From contig NZ_CP092430.2 of NCBI RefSeq assembly GCF_022374935.2, positions 2,480,001-2,544,000 on the forward strand: a stretch of DNA of 64,000 nucleotides, in the 5' to 3' direction. A program made the translations under genes and the position numbers. A model generated the notes under the pieces. It did not search any database. It was not told the DNA's origin and worked only from the letters and a program-made list of their open reading frames with translations. The DNA comes from Mycolicibacter virginiensis. GTDB taxonomy: Bacteria; Actinomycetota; Actinomycetes; Mycobacteriales; Mycobacteriaceae. Below are positions 29,571 through 38,689 of this stretch, one piece after another (the stretch's first letter is position 1; the number at the start of each line of letters is the position of its first letter).

Positions 29571-30263
29571 GTGGTCCATACTAGCACCGCGCACGAAGTG
29601 CTCACCGTGGTCTTCCAGGTTGGCGGCCTTGACCAGCGCCGTCCCCGACTCAATGTGCTGCTGTGGGAACGCGCGCGCGAACCGCAGTCGGGGCGCTGGT
29701 CACTGCCCGGTGGCCTGCTGCGCAACGACGAGGATGTCACGGCATCGGCCCGTCGCCAGCTGGCCGAGAAGGTCGATCTACGTGAGATCGCCCACCTTGA
29801 GCAGCTGGCTGTGTTTTCCGACCCCGGCCGCGTGCCGGGAGTCCGCACTATCGCCTCGACGTTTCTGGGCCTGGTGCCCTCCCCCGCCGACCCGGAATTA
29901 CCGAGTGACACCCACTGGCATCCGGTTGACGACTTGCCGCCGATGGCGTTCGACCACGGACCGATGGTGGCGCACGCACACAGCCGTCTGGTGGCAAAGA
30001 TGTCGTACACCAACATTGGATTCGGTTTGGCGCCAACCGAATTCATCCTGTCAACGCTGCGCGACATCTACAGCGTCGTGTTGGACTACCAGGTCGACGC
30101 GACCAACCTGCAGCGGGTGTTGGTGCGCCGTGGGGTGATCACCCGTACCGGCACCACCGCCCGTTCAGGGCGAAGCGGGGGCCGTCCGGCGGCCCGATAT
30201 CGGTTCACCGACTCCGAACTTCGCGTCACCGACGAATTCGCCGCGTTGCGTCCGCCCGGGTGA
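29571..30263 (+). CDS. nrtR: NrtR-type transcriptional regulator of NAD synthesis (Nudix-wHTH)
   Basis: The 230-aa protein has an N-terminal Nudix-like domain: [31 protein letters not shown] near residue 35, with a degenerate Nudix box [21 protein letters not shown]-terminal winged helix (about 155-225) contains [13 protein letters not shown] and GRPAARYRF. This is the NrtR architecture, in which the Nudix domain senses an NAD metabolite such as ADP-ribose. Place and length fit M. tuberculosis Rv1593c, next to nadABC. The GTG at 29571 follows a TATAAT box by about 7 nt, so the mRNA is probably leaderless. Longer upstream reading opposite nadA is rejected. Confidence 0.9.
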   Translation: MVHTSTAHEVLTVVFQVGGLDQRRPRLNVLLWERAREPQSGRWSLPGGLLRNDEDVTASARRQLAEKVDLREIAHLEQLAVFSDPGRVPGVRTIASTFLGLVPSPADPELPSDTHWHPVDDLPPMAFDHGPMVAHAHSRLVAKMSYTNIGFGLAPTEFILSTLRDIYSVVLDYQVDATNLQRVLVRRGVITRTGTTARSGRSGGRPAARYRFTDSELRVTDEFAALRPPG

Positions 30264-30305
30264 GTCGACTGGAATCTTAACGCCTTCTTAAGCAACAATG
30301 CCGGG

Positions 30306-31643
30306 ATGGACGTCGACAGTCTGGCCCGCGAAACATCTGTCGAGTGGATCGGGCAGGCCCCGCACCAGCCGTTGCAAGCGGGCGAACGCCCCCTGCCGGT
30401 CGCCGAAGATCCGTTCTATGAGCCACCTGCCGGCTTCCAGCACGCGGTGGTCGGCACCGTTCTCCGCTCTCGCGACGTTGAGCTGGCCTTTTTGGGCCTA
30501 ATCCCGCAGCAACTGCAGGCCACCCAGCTGCTGTACCGTACCGTCGACCGCAACAACGTCCCGCAGGTGTCGGTGACCACCGTGGTGGTGCCCACCGATC
30601 GGGATCGGACCCGGCCGACTCCGATCGTGTCGTACCAGTGCGCGATCGACGCGGTGGACGGTCGGTGTTTCCCGTCTTTCGCGCTGCGCCGCCTCGCTCG
30701 GGCGCACGGATCGTTCACCCAACTCGAGTTCGTGCTGATCGCAGCCGTCCTGTCGCAGGGGTGGGCGGTGTCGATTCCCGACCATGAGGGCCGCTTCGGT
30801 CACTGGGGGGCACCGGACGAACCCGGCTACTACGTGCTCGACGCGCTGCGGGCCGCGCTGGGCTTCGAACAGCTGGGACTGTCCCCCGACACCCCGGTGG
30901 GCCTGTGGGGCTATTCCGGCGGCGGCCTGTCCACGGCGTGGGCGGCCCAGGTCTGCGGCGACTACGCGCCCGACCTCAACATCGTCGGCGCTGCCCTGGG
31001 CTCACCGGTGGGCGATTTGGGCAACACCCTGCAGCGACTCAACGGGTCATTCTGGTCCGGCCTGCCGGCCATCATGATCTCCGCGCTGGCCCGGGTCTAT
31101 CCCGACCTCGACAAGGTCATCGAGGAGCACGCCACCGTCGAAGGCCGTGCACTGCTGCACTCACTGGAGTCGGTCACCACCGCGAGCGCGGTGCTGCGAT
31201 TGCACCACCGAGCCCTGGACACCTTCATCGACCGGCCGCTGCAGCAACTGATCGAACACCCCGTCGTCCAGCACGTGTTCGACGACACCCGGTTGGGCGG
31301 CGAGATCCCGGCTGTCCCGGTGCTGATGCTGCAGGCCATCCACGACCAGGTGATCTCCGTCGACGACATCGACACCCTCGCCGAGACCTACGCCGCCGGC
31401 GGCGTGCGGATCACCTATCACCGCGATCTGCTCAGCGAGCACGTGACCTTGCATCCACTGTCGGCACCGATGGTGCTGGACTGGTTGCGGGACCGGTTCG
31501 CCAATCGGCCGTTGCCCCAGACACCGGTGAGCAGCGCGTGGCCGGCGTTGCTGAATCCCAAGACCTACCTCGGGCTGTTGCGCCTGGGTGTGGTCGCGGG
31601 CCGGGTCATCACCGGCGGGGCGGTGCGACGCCTTCCGCTGTGA
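30306..31643 (+). CDS. LIP-family (secretory lipase) alpha/beta hydrolase, Rv1592c-like
   Basis: The 445-aa protein matches the secretory lipase family: nucleophile elbow LWGYSGGGLST near residue 202, an acid in QAIHDQVISVDD near 345, and a catalytic His in LSEHVTLH near 380. M. tuberculosis Rv1592c (446 aa) has the same neighbours and size and is reported as a lipase/esterase. No convincing signal peptide is present despite the family name. Its 3' end overlaps the convergent Rv1591-like gene by 35 bp, so no terminator separates them. Confidence 0.9.
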   Translation: MDVDSLARETSVEWIGQAPHQPLQAGERPLPVAEDPFYEPPAGFQHAVVGTVLRSRDVELAFLGLIPQQLQATQLLYRTVDRNNVPQVSVTTVVVPTDRDRTRPTPIVSYQCAIDAVDGRCFPSFALRRLARAHGSFTQLEFVLIAAVLSQGWAVSIPDHEGRFGHWGAPDEPGYYVLDALRAALGFEQLGLSPDTPVGLWGYSGGGLSTAWAAQVCGDYAPDLNIVGAALGSPVGDLGNTLQRLNGSFWSGLPAIMISALARVYPDLDKVIEEHATVEGRALLHSLESVTTASAVLRLHHRALDTFIDRPLQQLIEHPVVQHVFDDTRLGGEIPAVPVLMLQAIHDQVISVDDIDTLAETYAAGGVRITYHRDLLSEHVTLHPLSAPMVLDWLRDRFANRPLPQTPVSSAWPALLNPKTYLGLLRLGVVAGRVITGGAVRRLPL

Positions 31644-32241
31644 CGGCAGGCTGCGGTCGCCGCACGGGCTCCGGCGGATAGCCGCCAAGGTCATCACGAG
31701 TGCTCCACGTGGCGCACATGCCGTACACCAGCGCCGCAGTGGCGGCGGGCAACAGCAGTGAGGCCGCGATCTGCAGCGGCGTGTGTCCGAAGAACACCGG
31801 CGGCCCCTCGGCGACGTAGTGCACCCGGTGCTCGGGGCTCACCGGTGCGGCCTCGACATCGATCGTGCCGTAGCGCCGCTGCACCAAGACGGTGCCGGTC
31901 AGTACCGCCAGCACTGCCCCGGCACTCAGGCCCACCAACAGGCCGGCGACCATTCCCGGCCCCCGATGCGCCCGCCACTGCCAGGCCAGGGTGGCCGCTA
32001 CCACCGCCGTCACACTCAACAGGCCGAGCAGCAGAAACGGCGCGATGAAGAAGTGTTCGGCCTCGTTGCCCAGGTAGGCCTGCACTCGTTCGCCGCTGCG
32101 GGTCAATGCCACTACCCCATTGATGGGCGGGGCGACCCACGCCCACAAGGCGCCGATCGGCAGGCCCACCACGGCCAATCCGGCCGCGATGGTCAGGTAC
32201 GCGCGTCCCCGCGTGATCCGCGGGGCGCCGGGCGATGTCAC
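31609..32241 (-). CDS. DUF2567-type membrane protein, Rv1591-like
   Basis: The 210-aa protein has four hydrophobic helices (about residues 15-35, 60-85, 95-120 and 160-180) with an extracytoplasmic loop between the first two ([21 protein letters not shown]). It corresponds in place to M. tuberculosis Rv1591. Function is unknown; co-transcription with bsaP and bioB suggests a loose link to biotin metabolism. The start GTG at 32241 overlaps the bsaP stop (GTGA). Confidence 0.82.
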   Translation of the reverse strand: MTSPGAPRITRGRAYLTIAAGLAVVGLPIGALWAWVAPPINGVVALTRSGERVQAYLGNEAEHFFIAPFLLLGLLSVTAVVAATLAWQWRAHRGPGMVAGLLVGLSAGAVLAVLTGTVLVQRRYGTIDVEAAPVSPEHRVHYVAEGPPVFFGHTPLQIAASLLLPAATAALVYGMCATWSTRDDLGGYPPEPVRRPQPAVTAEGVAPPRR

Positions 32242-32480
32242 CGCTGGGTGTCCAGGTCGGTCGAATCGACCAGGCCGTGCCGCGAGCACTTGGCCCACCA
32301 ACCGTCCGGGCGGACCTGCACCATCATCCGGCGACCGCAGGATGCGCAGAATCGCGGCGGCTCCAGACCCAACTGGGCCGCGGTGGGCAGCGATGCGCCG
32401 GCAGGATCGTCGATCTGCACGCCGGTGTAGACGTTGTAGACACCGGCTCCCACCGGAACGGGCAGGTCGCGGACCATCAC
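32238..32480 (-). CDS. bsaP: Biotin synthase auxiliary protein BsaP (Rv1590-like)
   Basis: The 80-aa protein contains a zinc-ribbon or Fe-S-like set FCASCGRRM (CxxC) and AKCSRHG near its C-terminus. Position directly after bioB and length match Rv1590 of M. tuberculosis. From memory of the recent literature, that protein is an accessory factor needed by mycobacterial BioB to convert dethiobiotin to biotin. The GTG/ATG start overlaps the bioB stop (GTGATG). The auxiliary role here rests on orthology. Confidence 0.8.
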   Translation of the reverse strand: MMVRDLPVPVGAGVYNVYTGVQIDDPAGASLPTAAQLGLEPPRFCASCGRRMMVQVRPDGWWAKCSRHGLVDSTDLDTQR

Positions 32481-33475
32481 AGGGTGGCGTTGAGTGCCTT
32501 GATCGGCATCTGCAGGTCGTCGAGCAGTTCCAGATCGGTCTCGGCCGGCCGGCCCAGGGTCGTCAGGTAGTTGCCGACGATGATGGCGTTGATGCCGCCC
32601 AGGATGCCCTGCTTGGCGCCCAGGTCGCCCAGCGTGATCTCCCGGCCGCCCGCGAAGCGCAGCATGGTGCGCGGCAGGGCCAGCCGGAACGCAGCGACAG
32701 CCCGCAGTGCGTCGGCGGCCGGCAGCACTTCCAAGTCGCCGAACGGGGTGCCCGGGCGCGGGTTGAGGAAGTTCAGCGGTACTTCGTCGGGGTTCAGCTC
32801 AGCCAGATCGGCGGCGAACTCCGCGCGCTGTTCCAGCGTCTCGCCCATGCCGAGGATGCCGCCGGAGCAGACCTCCATGCCGGCTTTGGCCACCATGCGC
32901 AGGGTCTCCCAGCGCTCTTCCCAAGTGTGGGTGGTGACGACGTTGGGGAAATGCGATCGCGCGGTCTCCAGGTTGTGGTTGTAGCGGTGCACGCCCATGG
33001 CGGCCAGCTTGTCCACCTGCTCCTGGGTCAGCATGCCCAGCGAACAGGCGATCTGGATGTCGACCTCGTTGCGGATCGCTTCGATGCCCGCGGCGACCTG
33101 GGCCAGCAGCCGTTCGTCGGGCCCGCGTACCGCGGCGACGATGCAGAACTCGGTGGCACCGGTCTTGGCGGTCTGCTTGGCCGCCTCGACCAGGCTGGGA
33201 ATGTCCAGCCACGCGCTGCGCACGGGCGAGGAGAACAGTCCCGACTGCGAGCAGAAGTGGCAATCCTCCGGGCAGCCACCGGTTTTCAGGCTGATGATGC
33301 CCTCGACCTCGATCTCCGGACCGCACCAGCGCATCCGCACCTCGTGGGCCAACGCCAGCAGCTCATCGAGGCGGTCGTCGGGCAGCTGCAGCACCTCGAG
33401 AACCTGATCGCGCCGCAACGCCTCGCCGCGCTCCAGTACCTGTTCCCGCGCCAGCGCCAGGATGTCGTCAGTCAT
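32477..33475 (-). CDS. bioB: Biotin synthase
   Basis: BioB inserts sulfur into dethiobiotin by radical-SAM chemistry. The 332-aa protein carries the cluster motif CPEDCHFC (C68, C72, C75), SQSGLFSSP, further candidate [2Fe-2S] ligands in [11 protein letters not shown] and IACSLG, and [12 protein letters not shown]. It is slightly shorter than M. tuberculosis BioB (349 aa), mainly at the ends. GAGGAGGAG lies about 10 nt upstream of the ATG inside a dispersed 5' element. A BioQ-type operator is 74 nt upstream. Confidence 0.96.
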   Translation of the reverse strand: MTDDILALAREQVLERGEALRRDQVLEVLQLPDDRLDELLALAHEVRMRWCGPEIEVEGIISLKTGGCPEDCHFCSQSGLFSSPVRSAWLDIPSLVEAAKQTAKTGATEFCIVAAVRGPDERLLAQVAAGIEAIRNEVDIQIACSLGMLTQEQVDKLAAMGVHRYNHNLETARSHFPNVVTTHTWEERWETLRMVAKAGMEVCSGGILGMGETLEQRAEFAADLAELNPDEVPLNFLNPRPGTPFGDLEVLPAADALRAVAAFRLALPRTMLRFAGGREITLGDLGAKQGILGGINAIIVGNYLTTLGRPAETDLELLDDLQMPIKALNATL

Positions 33476-33476
33476 G

Positions 33477-33520
33477 CGCGCCGCTCCTCCTCATCGCTTC
33501 GCTTCTGCATCGTCGCCGCC
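33477..33520 (-). promoter_or_regulatory. Dispersed 5' element with Shine-Dalgarno ahead of bioB
   Basis: On the minus strand the leader reads GACGATGCAGAAGCG, AAGCGATGAGGAGGAGCGG, then CGCGC before ATG. Very similar leaders occur ahead of many genes in M. tuberculosis (recalled, not searched). The GAGGAGGAG provides the ribosome-binding site. Confidence 0.5.
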
Positions 33521-33548
33521 GCGGGTCACGCGTGCTCCCCTCAAGACT

Positions 33549-33561
33549 TGAACGGTGTTCA
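33549..33561. promoter_or_regulatory. BioQ operator (bioQ-bioB divergent region)
   Basis: The palindrome TGAAC-GGT-GTTCA is flanked by GACT on the left and GGTTAG on the right. It matches the TGAAC-N3-GTTCA box known for BioQ in actinobacteria. It sits 16 nt upstream of the bioQ GTG, and a second copy with conserved flanks precedes bioF. Confidence 0.8.
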
Positions 33562-33576
33562 GGTTAGGCTAGCGGG

Positions 33577-34152
33577 GTGCAGCTGCACAAACCTGACGTG
33601 GTCGCCGCGGCGACCACCATCCTGGACGACTACGGCATCGCCGATCTGTCGATGCGCCGGCTGGCGCGCGAGCTCAATGTCAGCCCCAGCGCGCTGTACT
33701 GGCATTTCGCCAACAAGCAGCAGCTTCTGGGGGCGGTCGCCGACCGCGTATTGGCGCCGGCCTGTGCAGACCCCGGGCCGGGCGGCTGGCAGTGGCGGAT
33801 CCAGACCGTAGGTGAACGCCTGCGGGATGCACTGCTGTCTCACACCGACGGCGCCGAACTGGTGTCGGCCAGCATGGCGGCGGGTCAGTCCCGGGCGGCC
33901 ACCGACATTCTGGCGCTGTTGGCGGAGTCGGCGACCGCCGCAGGCGTGCACCCGGATCAGGCCGGGCAGGTCGCCCGCACCGTCGTCTACTACGTCTTGG
34001 GGTTCACCGCCGACGAACAGTCCCGCCTGCAGTGGGACGCCGCCGGGGCCGCCGAGATCACGCCCGAGGCCGACCCGAGCAGCGCATTCGCGTTCGGGCT
34101 GGGATTGCTGATCGACGGGCTGGCGATGCGGGCCGGTCTCGCAGTCAGGTAA
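33577..34152 (+). CDS. bioQ: TetR-family biotin repressor BioQ
   Basis: The 191-aa regulator has an N-terminal HTH (IADLSMRRLARELNVSPSALYWHF, in part RRLARELNVSPSALYWHFA, about residues 27-45) and a helical ligand domain. It is divergent from bioB with a BioQ-type palindrome between them, so it probably represses bioB, bioF-bioD and itself. A TAGGCT -10 box ends 6 nt before the GTG, suggesting a leaderless mRNA and direct steric autorepression. M. smegmatis has BioQ at the same kind of locus, whereas M. tuberculosis is not known to have it. The 3' end overlaps the convergent 2H-phosphoesterase gene by 8 bp. Confidence 0.88.
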   Translation: MQLHKPDVVAAATTILDDYGIADLSMRRLARELNVSPSALYWHFANKQQLLGAVADRVLAPACADPGPGGWQWRIQTVGERLRDALLSHTDGAELVSASMAAGQSRAATDILALLAESATAAGVHPDQAGQVARTVVYYVLGFTADEQSRLQWDAAGAAEITPEADPSSAFAFGLGLLIDGLAMRAGLAVR

Positions 34153-34651
34153 TGAGATATTCGGTGCGCGCGTTGCCATCCCATCGGCGCAGCCCGACAA
34201 AGCTCCCGCTGATATCGGAGCGGCCGGCGATGCGCTGAGCCCGGCCCAACTGGGCCGGACCGACCCGGCGGGCCAGCGTAGTGTGCGCCGTCCACTGGCC
34301 GGGCGCCACATTGGCCAGCGGGCCCGGACTCAGATGCGGCGCGCACAACCGGTACACCTGCTCGTGCAGCTCCAGCAGTGCCGCCGTCGGCACCACCAGC
34401 CGAGCCAGTACCCCGTGCGAGCGGCCGAAGATCAGCGTCGCGCCAAGCGTGCAGGCCATGGGCAGTCGGTGAGCAACGGTGGCCAGCGCGGCGTCGACCT
34501 GCGGGTCGATGCGCTGGGTGACCACCAGGGTGACGTGCGGTCGAGCGGCCGGGGCCTGGCTGGGCACCCCGGCGGCGGCCAGATCGGTCCAGATCTGCCG
34601 GACCGTTGTCTCGGTGTCGGCGTCGAAGACCAGCTCGATCGAGTGCACCAT
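34145..34651 (-). CDS. 2'-5' RNA ligase / 2H phosphoesterase family protein, Rv1571-like
   Basis: The 168-aa protein contains the two HxT motifs of the 2H phosphoesterase superfamily: PHVTLVV near residue 40 and AHTTLAR near 127. Both His-Thr pairs are intact, so cyclic-phosphodiesterase or RNA-ligase-like activity is possible. Size and place after bioD equal M. tuberculosis Rv1571. The ATG at 34651 is 2 nt after the bioD TAG, so it is probably co-transcribed with bioF-bioD; a biotin role is not evident. Confidence 0.83.
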   Translation of the reverse strand: MVHSIELVFDADTETTVRQIWTDLAAAGVPSQAPAARPHVTLVVTQRIDPQVDAALATVAHRLPMACTLGATLIFGRSHGVLARLVVPTAALLELHEQVYRLCAPHLSPGPLANVAPGQWTAHTTLARRVGPAQLGRAQRIAGRSDISGSFVGLRRWDGNARTEYLIT

Positions 34652-34653
34652 TG

Positions 34654-35334
34654 CTACCCCGCCAGGGTGCGCACCCAATCGGTGTCGAACGCTGCGGTAC
34701 TCATCGCGGCGAACTCCGCATCGCCCAGCGCGCCGGCTCCGGCCGGCAGCACGGCGCGTACCGGCGCCTGCCGGGCCAGCACCCCGCGATTGCTGGCGGC
34801 GGCCGGTCCGGGCTGAGGCGGCCAGCTGCCGATCACCAGACCGGCGCACGACAACCCTTGACCGGCAAGCGATTCCAGGGTCAGTGCGGTGTGATTTAAG
34901 GTGCCCAGTTCGGCGTCGACCACCACCAGCACGGCAGCCCCAAGGTCGACGGCCAGATCGCGCAGCGTGACGCCGCCGGCGGCCAGCTCCACCAGTAGGC
35001 CACCGGCGCCCTCCACGAGGGTCAGTCGTCCCGGCCGGTCGGCGGCGCGGATCATGGCCAGCAGGTCTGCGCGGGTCGGCAGCGCCATACCGGCCTGCTC
35101 GGCCGCTGCCGCCGGGGCCAGCGGCGCCGGATAGCGGGCGGCGCCGAACAGTTCGCTCACCCCCGACAGCCGGCCGACCTCGGCCAGGTCGTCGTCACCG
35201 TCCGCGGTGCCGGTCTGAACCGGCTTGCATACCGCCACATCCAGGTCCGCCTGCCGGGCAGCGCCGGCCAGCGCGGCGGTGGCGACCGTCTTGCCCACCC
35301 CGGTGCCAGTGCCGGTGATGACCAGGATGGTCAT
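34654..35334 (-). CDS. bioD: Dethiobiotin synthetase
   Basis: BioD closes the ureido ring of DAPA using CO2 and ATP. The 226-aa P-loop protein has [17 protein letters not shown] at the N-terminus, the substrate lysine in CKPVQTG near residue 37, and the [10 protein letters not shown] segment near 108. The ATG overlaps the bioF stop in ATGA. Confidence 0.95.
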   Translation of the reverse strand: MTILVITGTGTGVGKTVATAALAGAARQADLDVAVCKPVQTGTADGDDDLAEVGRLSGVSELFGAARYPAPLAPAAAAEQAGMALPTRADLLAMIRAADRPGRLTLVEGAGGLLVELAAGGVTLRDLAVDLGAAVLVVVDAELGTLNHTALTLESLAGQGLSCAGLVIGSWPPQPGPAAASNRGVLARQAPVRAVLPAGAGALGDAEFAAMSTAAFDTDWVRTLAG

Positions 35335-36488
35335 GACAAGGAGGCGGGATGGTCGCGCAGCACGTCGCGCAGCACCCGTCGCGCCAGCTCCAGATCGTCG
35401 GTGGTCAGCGAAGCCCGCGCGGTCAACCGCAGCCGCGATGTGCCCGCCGGCACCGTGGGCGGCCGGAAGCAGCCGACCCGGACCCCAGCATCCAGGCATG
35501 CCGTCGCGGCGGCTACCGCGGTCTCCGCGTCCCCGAGAATGACCGAGACCACCGCCGATTCCGGCTGATGGCCCAGTCCACAGATCCCCGCCAGCACGCC
35601 GGCGTGCCGCAATACGTCGGCGGCGCGCGATGGCTCGGCAATCAGCACGTCCAGGGCGGCCGAGGCGGCACCCAGCGCCGCCGGGGCCAGACCGGTGTCG
35701 AAGATGAACGTGCGGGCGGCGTCGATGAGGTGGTCGCGAACCTCCACCGGTCCCAGCACCGCACCGCCCTGACTGCCTAGGGCCTTGGACAACGTCGTAG
35801 TGACCACCACGTCGGGTGCGCCGGCCAGCCCGACCTCGTGCACCAGCCCGCGGCCGCCGGCGCCCCGCACGCCCAGCGCGTGCGCCTCATCGACGATCAA
35901 CAGCGCGCCGTATCGGCGGCATACCTCATGCAGTTGGCGCAGCGGGGCCAGCGCGCCGTCCGTGCTGAACACCGACTCGGTGAGTACCACGGCGCGGTCC
36001 TCGGTCCGGCCGGCCAGGGCGACGGCCACCGCGTCCACGTCACGGTGCTCGGTGACGACGACCCGCGCCCTCGAGAGCCGGCAGGCGTCCACCAGAGATG
36101 CGTGACAGTAGGCGTCCGACACCAGCAGTGCCCCCGGCCCGGACAGGCTGACCACCGCGCCGAGGTTGGCGGTGTAACCGGAGGAGAACACCAAACCCGC
36201 TGGCGCACCGACGAAGTCGGCAAGTTTCTGTTCGAACTGCTGATGCAGTTCGGTATTGCCGGTCACCAGGCGCGATCCCCCGGCGCCGCCGCCCCAGGTC
36301 TGCAGCGCCTCGACACCGCCGGCGATGACGGCCGGGTGTGTCGCCAGGCCGAGGTAGTCGTTGGACGCCAGGTCCAGTTCGGTGGCGACGACGGGCCGCA
36401 CCCGCAGTGAGCGTCGCAGACCGGCCTGTCGACGCCGCTGTTCCACTTCGGCCAGCCAGGCCAGTGGCGACACATCGGTGCGGGTCAC
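35331..36488 (-). CDS. bioF: 8-amino-7-oxononanoate synthase
   Basis: BioF condenses pimeloyl thioester with alanine. The 385-aa PLP enzyme shows [11 protein letters not shown] near residue 40, [12 protein letters not shown] near 70, [23 protein letters not shown] near 203 and the PLP lysine in [12 protein letters not shown] near 235. The start is GTG at 36488, with AGGGAG 7 nt upstream; length then equals M. tuberculosis BioF1 (386 aa). A BioQ box lies 32 nt upstream, overlapping the bioA stop, so bioFD has its own regulated promoter. Confidence 0.95.
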   Translation of the reverse strand: MTRTDVSPLAWLAEVEQRRRQAGLRRSLRVRPVVATELDLASNDYLGLATHPAVIAGGVEALQTWGGGAGGSRLVTGNTELHQQFEQKLADFVGAPAGLVFSSGYTANLGAVVSLSGPGALLVSDAYCHASLVDACRLSRARVVVTEHRDVDAVAVALAGRTEDRAVVLTESVFSTDGALAPLRQLHEVCRRYGALLIVDEAHALGVRGAGGRGLVHEVGLAGAPDVVVTTTLSKALGSQGGAVLGPVEVRDHLIDAARTFIFDTGLAPAALGAASAALDVLIAEPSRAADVLRHAGVLAGICGLGHQPESAVVSVILGDAETAVAAATACLDAGVRVGCFRPPTVPAGTSRLRLTARASLTTDDLELARRVLRDVLRDHPASLS

Positions 36489-36519
36489 GCGGCGCTCCCT
36501 GTGCGGTCTCGAGACGACT

Positions 36520-36532
36520 TGAACACTGTTCA
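36520..36532. promoter_or_regulatory. BioQ operator ahead of bioF (overlaps bioA stop)
   Basis: The palindrome TGAAC-ACT-GTTCA lies in flanks conserved with the first box (GACT on one side, AGGCTAA on the other). The bioA stop codon at 36530-36532 is formed by its last bases. Shared flanks suggest that both boxes overlap similar promoter parts on the minus strand. Confidence 0.8.
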
Positions 36533-37822
36533 GGCTAAGGCATGCACCGCGCCGACCATCGCGCCGCCGATCCGGGCGATCTCCTCGGGCGTGCAGACGT
36601 AGGGCGGCATCGCGTAGATCAGGTTGCGGAACGGGCGTAGCCACACGCCGTCGGCCAGCGCCGCTCGAGTCGCAACGGCCAGGTCCACTGGCTGCCGGCA
36701 TTCGATGACTCCGATGGCACCGCAGACGCGGACATCGGCGACTCCGGGTAGCTCATGTGCGGGTTCCAGGGCGGCGGTCAACCCGGCACCGATCTCGGCG
36801 ACCGAGGCGCGCCAGTCCTGGCCCAGTAGCAGCTCGGTGCTGGCGACCGAGACCGCACAGGCCAGCGGGTTCGCCATGAACGTCGGCCCGTGCATCAGTG
36901 CGCCGGCTTCGCCGCCGCTGATGGTGTGGGCGATCTCGGTGCTGCACAAGGTGGCGGCCAGGCTGAGGTAGCCGCCGGTCATGGCCTTGCCGACACACAT
37001 GATGTCGGGGCTCACGCCCACGTGGTCGGCGGCGAAGAGTTCACCGGTGCGCCCGAAGCCGGTGGCGATCTCGTCGAATATCAGCAGCACGCCGTGGCGG
37101 GTGCAGGACTCGCGCAGGTCCGCCAGATAACGCGGATCGTGGAAGCGCATGCCGCCCGCGCCCTGCACCACCGGCTCGACGATCACGGCCGCCAACTCTT
37201 CGCGGTGCTGCTCCAGCTGCGCCTCGAACGCGGCACTGTAGGCCGGGTCGTAGTCGCGGGGCACCTGCGGGGCGAACAGCTGCGCCGCCAAGACATCGCG
37301 CCACAGCGAGTGCATGCCCCCATCGGGGTCGCAGACGCTCATCGGGGTGAACGTGTCGCCGTGGTAGCCGCCGCGCCAGGTCATCAACCGGTGTTTGGCG
37401 CCGCGGCCGCGAGCGCGCCAGTACTGCAGCGCCATCTTGACCGCGACCTCCACCGACACCGACCCCGAGTCGGAGAAGAACACCGTGTCCAGCCCGGCCG
37501 GGGTGATGTCGACCAGCAGCTTGGCCAGCCGGGCGGCGGGTTCGTGGGTGAGCCCGCCGAACATGACGTGGCTCATCGTGCCCACCTGCGCCGTGAGCGC
37601 GGCATCCAGATCGGGGTGGCCGTGGCCGTGGATCGCAGTCCACCAGGAGCTCATCGCGTCGAGTACGTCAACCGGTGCATCGTCGACGACCAAAGTCAGG
37701 TAGGCGCCTCGGGCGGCCAGCGCCACCGTCGGCGCCAGAGATTCGGCGCCAATGGTGCTGTATGGATGCCACAGGTGTGCGGCGTCGATGGCGCTGATCT
37801 GGTCGGGACTCAACGCGGACAT
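36530..37822 (-). CDS. bioA: Adenosylmethionine-8-amino-7-oxononanoate aminotransferase
   Basis: BioA makes 7,8-diaminopelargonate from KAPA with SAM as amino donor. The 430-aa class III PLP aminotransferase shows LWHPYSTIG near residue 16, [16 protein letters not shown] near 65, [13 protein letters not shown] near 125, [15 protein letters not shown] near 253 and the PLP lysine in [11 protein letters not shown] near 283. ATG at 37822 is chosen by length (437 aa in M. tuberculosis); further upstream reading enters the divergent ripD promoter. No BioQ box was found upstream of it. Confidence 0.94.
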   Translation of the reverse strand: MSALSPDQISAIDAAHLWHPYSTIGAESLAPTVALAARGAYLTLVVDDAPVDVLDAMSSWWTAIHGHGHPDLDAALTAQVGTMSHVMFGGLTHEPAARLAKLLVDITPAGLDTVFFSDSGSVSVEVAVKMALQYWRARGRGAKHRLMTWRGGYHGDTFTPMSVCDPDGGMHSLWRDVLAAQLFAPQVPRDYDPAYSAAFEAQLEQHREELAAVIVEPVVQGAGGMRFHDPRYLADLRESCTRHGVLLIFDEIATGFGRTGELFAADHVGVSPDIMCVGKAMTGGYLSLAATLCSTEIAHTISGGEAGALMHGPTFMANPLACAVSVASTELLLGQDWRASVAEIGAGLTAALEPAHELPGVADVRVCGAIGVIECRQPVDLAVATRAALADGVWLRPFRNLIYAMPPYVCTPEEIARIGGAMVGAVHALA

Positions 37823-37979
37823 GCCTGACGACAGTAGTGGCCGCCGGCGTAACCGTTGGATCACAGGTTGCGCAATTTCTCCTCCACGGCGGCTGACGGG
37901 GCGTAAACGCCGGTAGTCTCTGTGACAGAAGTGACGAGTGATACTGCCGTGAATATCGGCCGAGAAGGGGGTTGCTCCT

Positions 37980-38618
37980 ATGAAACGCGTCTGCGCTACC
38001 GCGATCGCATTGGCGGCGGCCCTGGCCCCGGCGCTGACCACCGCGCCTGCCTCTGCCGACCCGCTGTCACAGACCGGTCAGAACCAGCTCGTCGAGCGGG
38101 TGATCCAGCGTGCGCTGTCGCAGCGCGGCGTGCCCTTCGTCTACGGCGGCGGTGACGTCAACGGGCCCACCAACAGCGCGCGGGCCCGCGCGGCCACCAC
38201 CCGCAGCTCGCTGACCGACATCACCGGCCGCGCCAGCCTCCCGAGCGCCCCCAGCAATCCCCTGCTGCCCGGCAGCGTCACCCCGGCCCTGCCGGGTGCG
38301 TCGCTGGTGCCGACCGAGGAAATCCCGGACACCACCACCGTCGGTTTCGACGCATCCGGCCTGATCCAGTACGCGTTCGCCGGTGCCGGCATCAGGATGC
38401 CGCGCACCTCCGGCGAGCAGTGCAGCGTCGGACAGAAGGTCCCGCCCGCTCAGGCCCGCCCAGGTGATCTGCTGTGCTACGGCCCGGGCGGAACCCAGAG
38501 CGTCGCGCTGTACCTGGGCAACAACCAGATGATCGAGGGCACCAGCCCCGCGGTCGCGGTGTCGCCGGCGCGCACCTCCAACATGGTCCCCTACCTGACC
38601 CGGGTGCTCGGTTCCTGA
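37980..38618 (+). CDS. ripD: RipD-like NlpC/P60 protein lacking catalytic residues
   Basis: The 212-aa protein has a clear signal peptide (about residues 1-27, AxA site at PASADP). Its NlpC/P60-like domain carries [14 protein letters not shown] near 52, [12 protein letters not shown] near 123, and [20 protein letters not shown] near 165. In active NlpC/P60 peptidases the GFD segment reads D-C-S-G and the later one has H; here Cys is Ala and the expected His is Ser. That matches M. tuberculosis RipD (Rv1566c), which binds but does not cleave peptidoglycan. The position divergent from bioA is conserved. Confidence 0.9.
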   Translation: MKRVCATAIALAAALAPALTTAPASADPLSQTGQNQLVERVIQRALSQRGVPFVYGGGDVNGPTNSARARAATTRSSLTDITGRASLPSAPSNPLLPGSVTPALPGASLVPTEEIPDTTTVGFDASGLIQYAFAGAGIRMPRTSGEQCSVGQKVPPAQARPGDLLCYGPGGTQSVALYLGNNQMIEGTSPAVAVSPARTSNMVPYLTRVLGS

Positions 38619-38689
38619 CCGACTCGGTCGACGTCACAACGCACAGAATGCGGTTTCTCCAGGCAGGTTAGGTAGATTGTCGGGCGATC

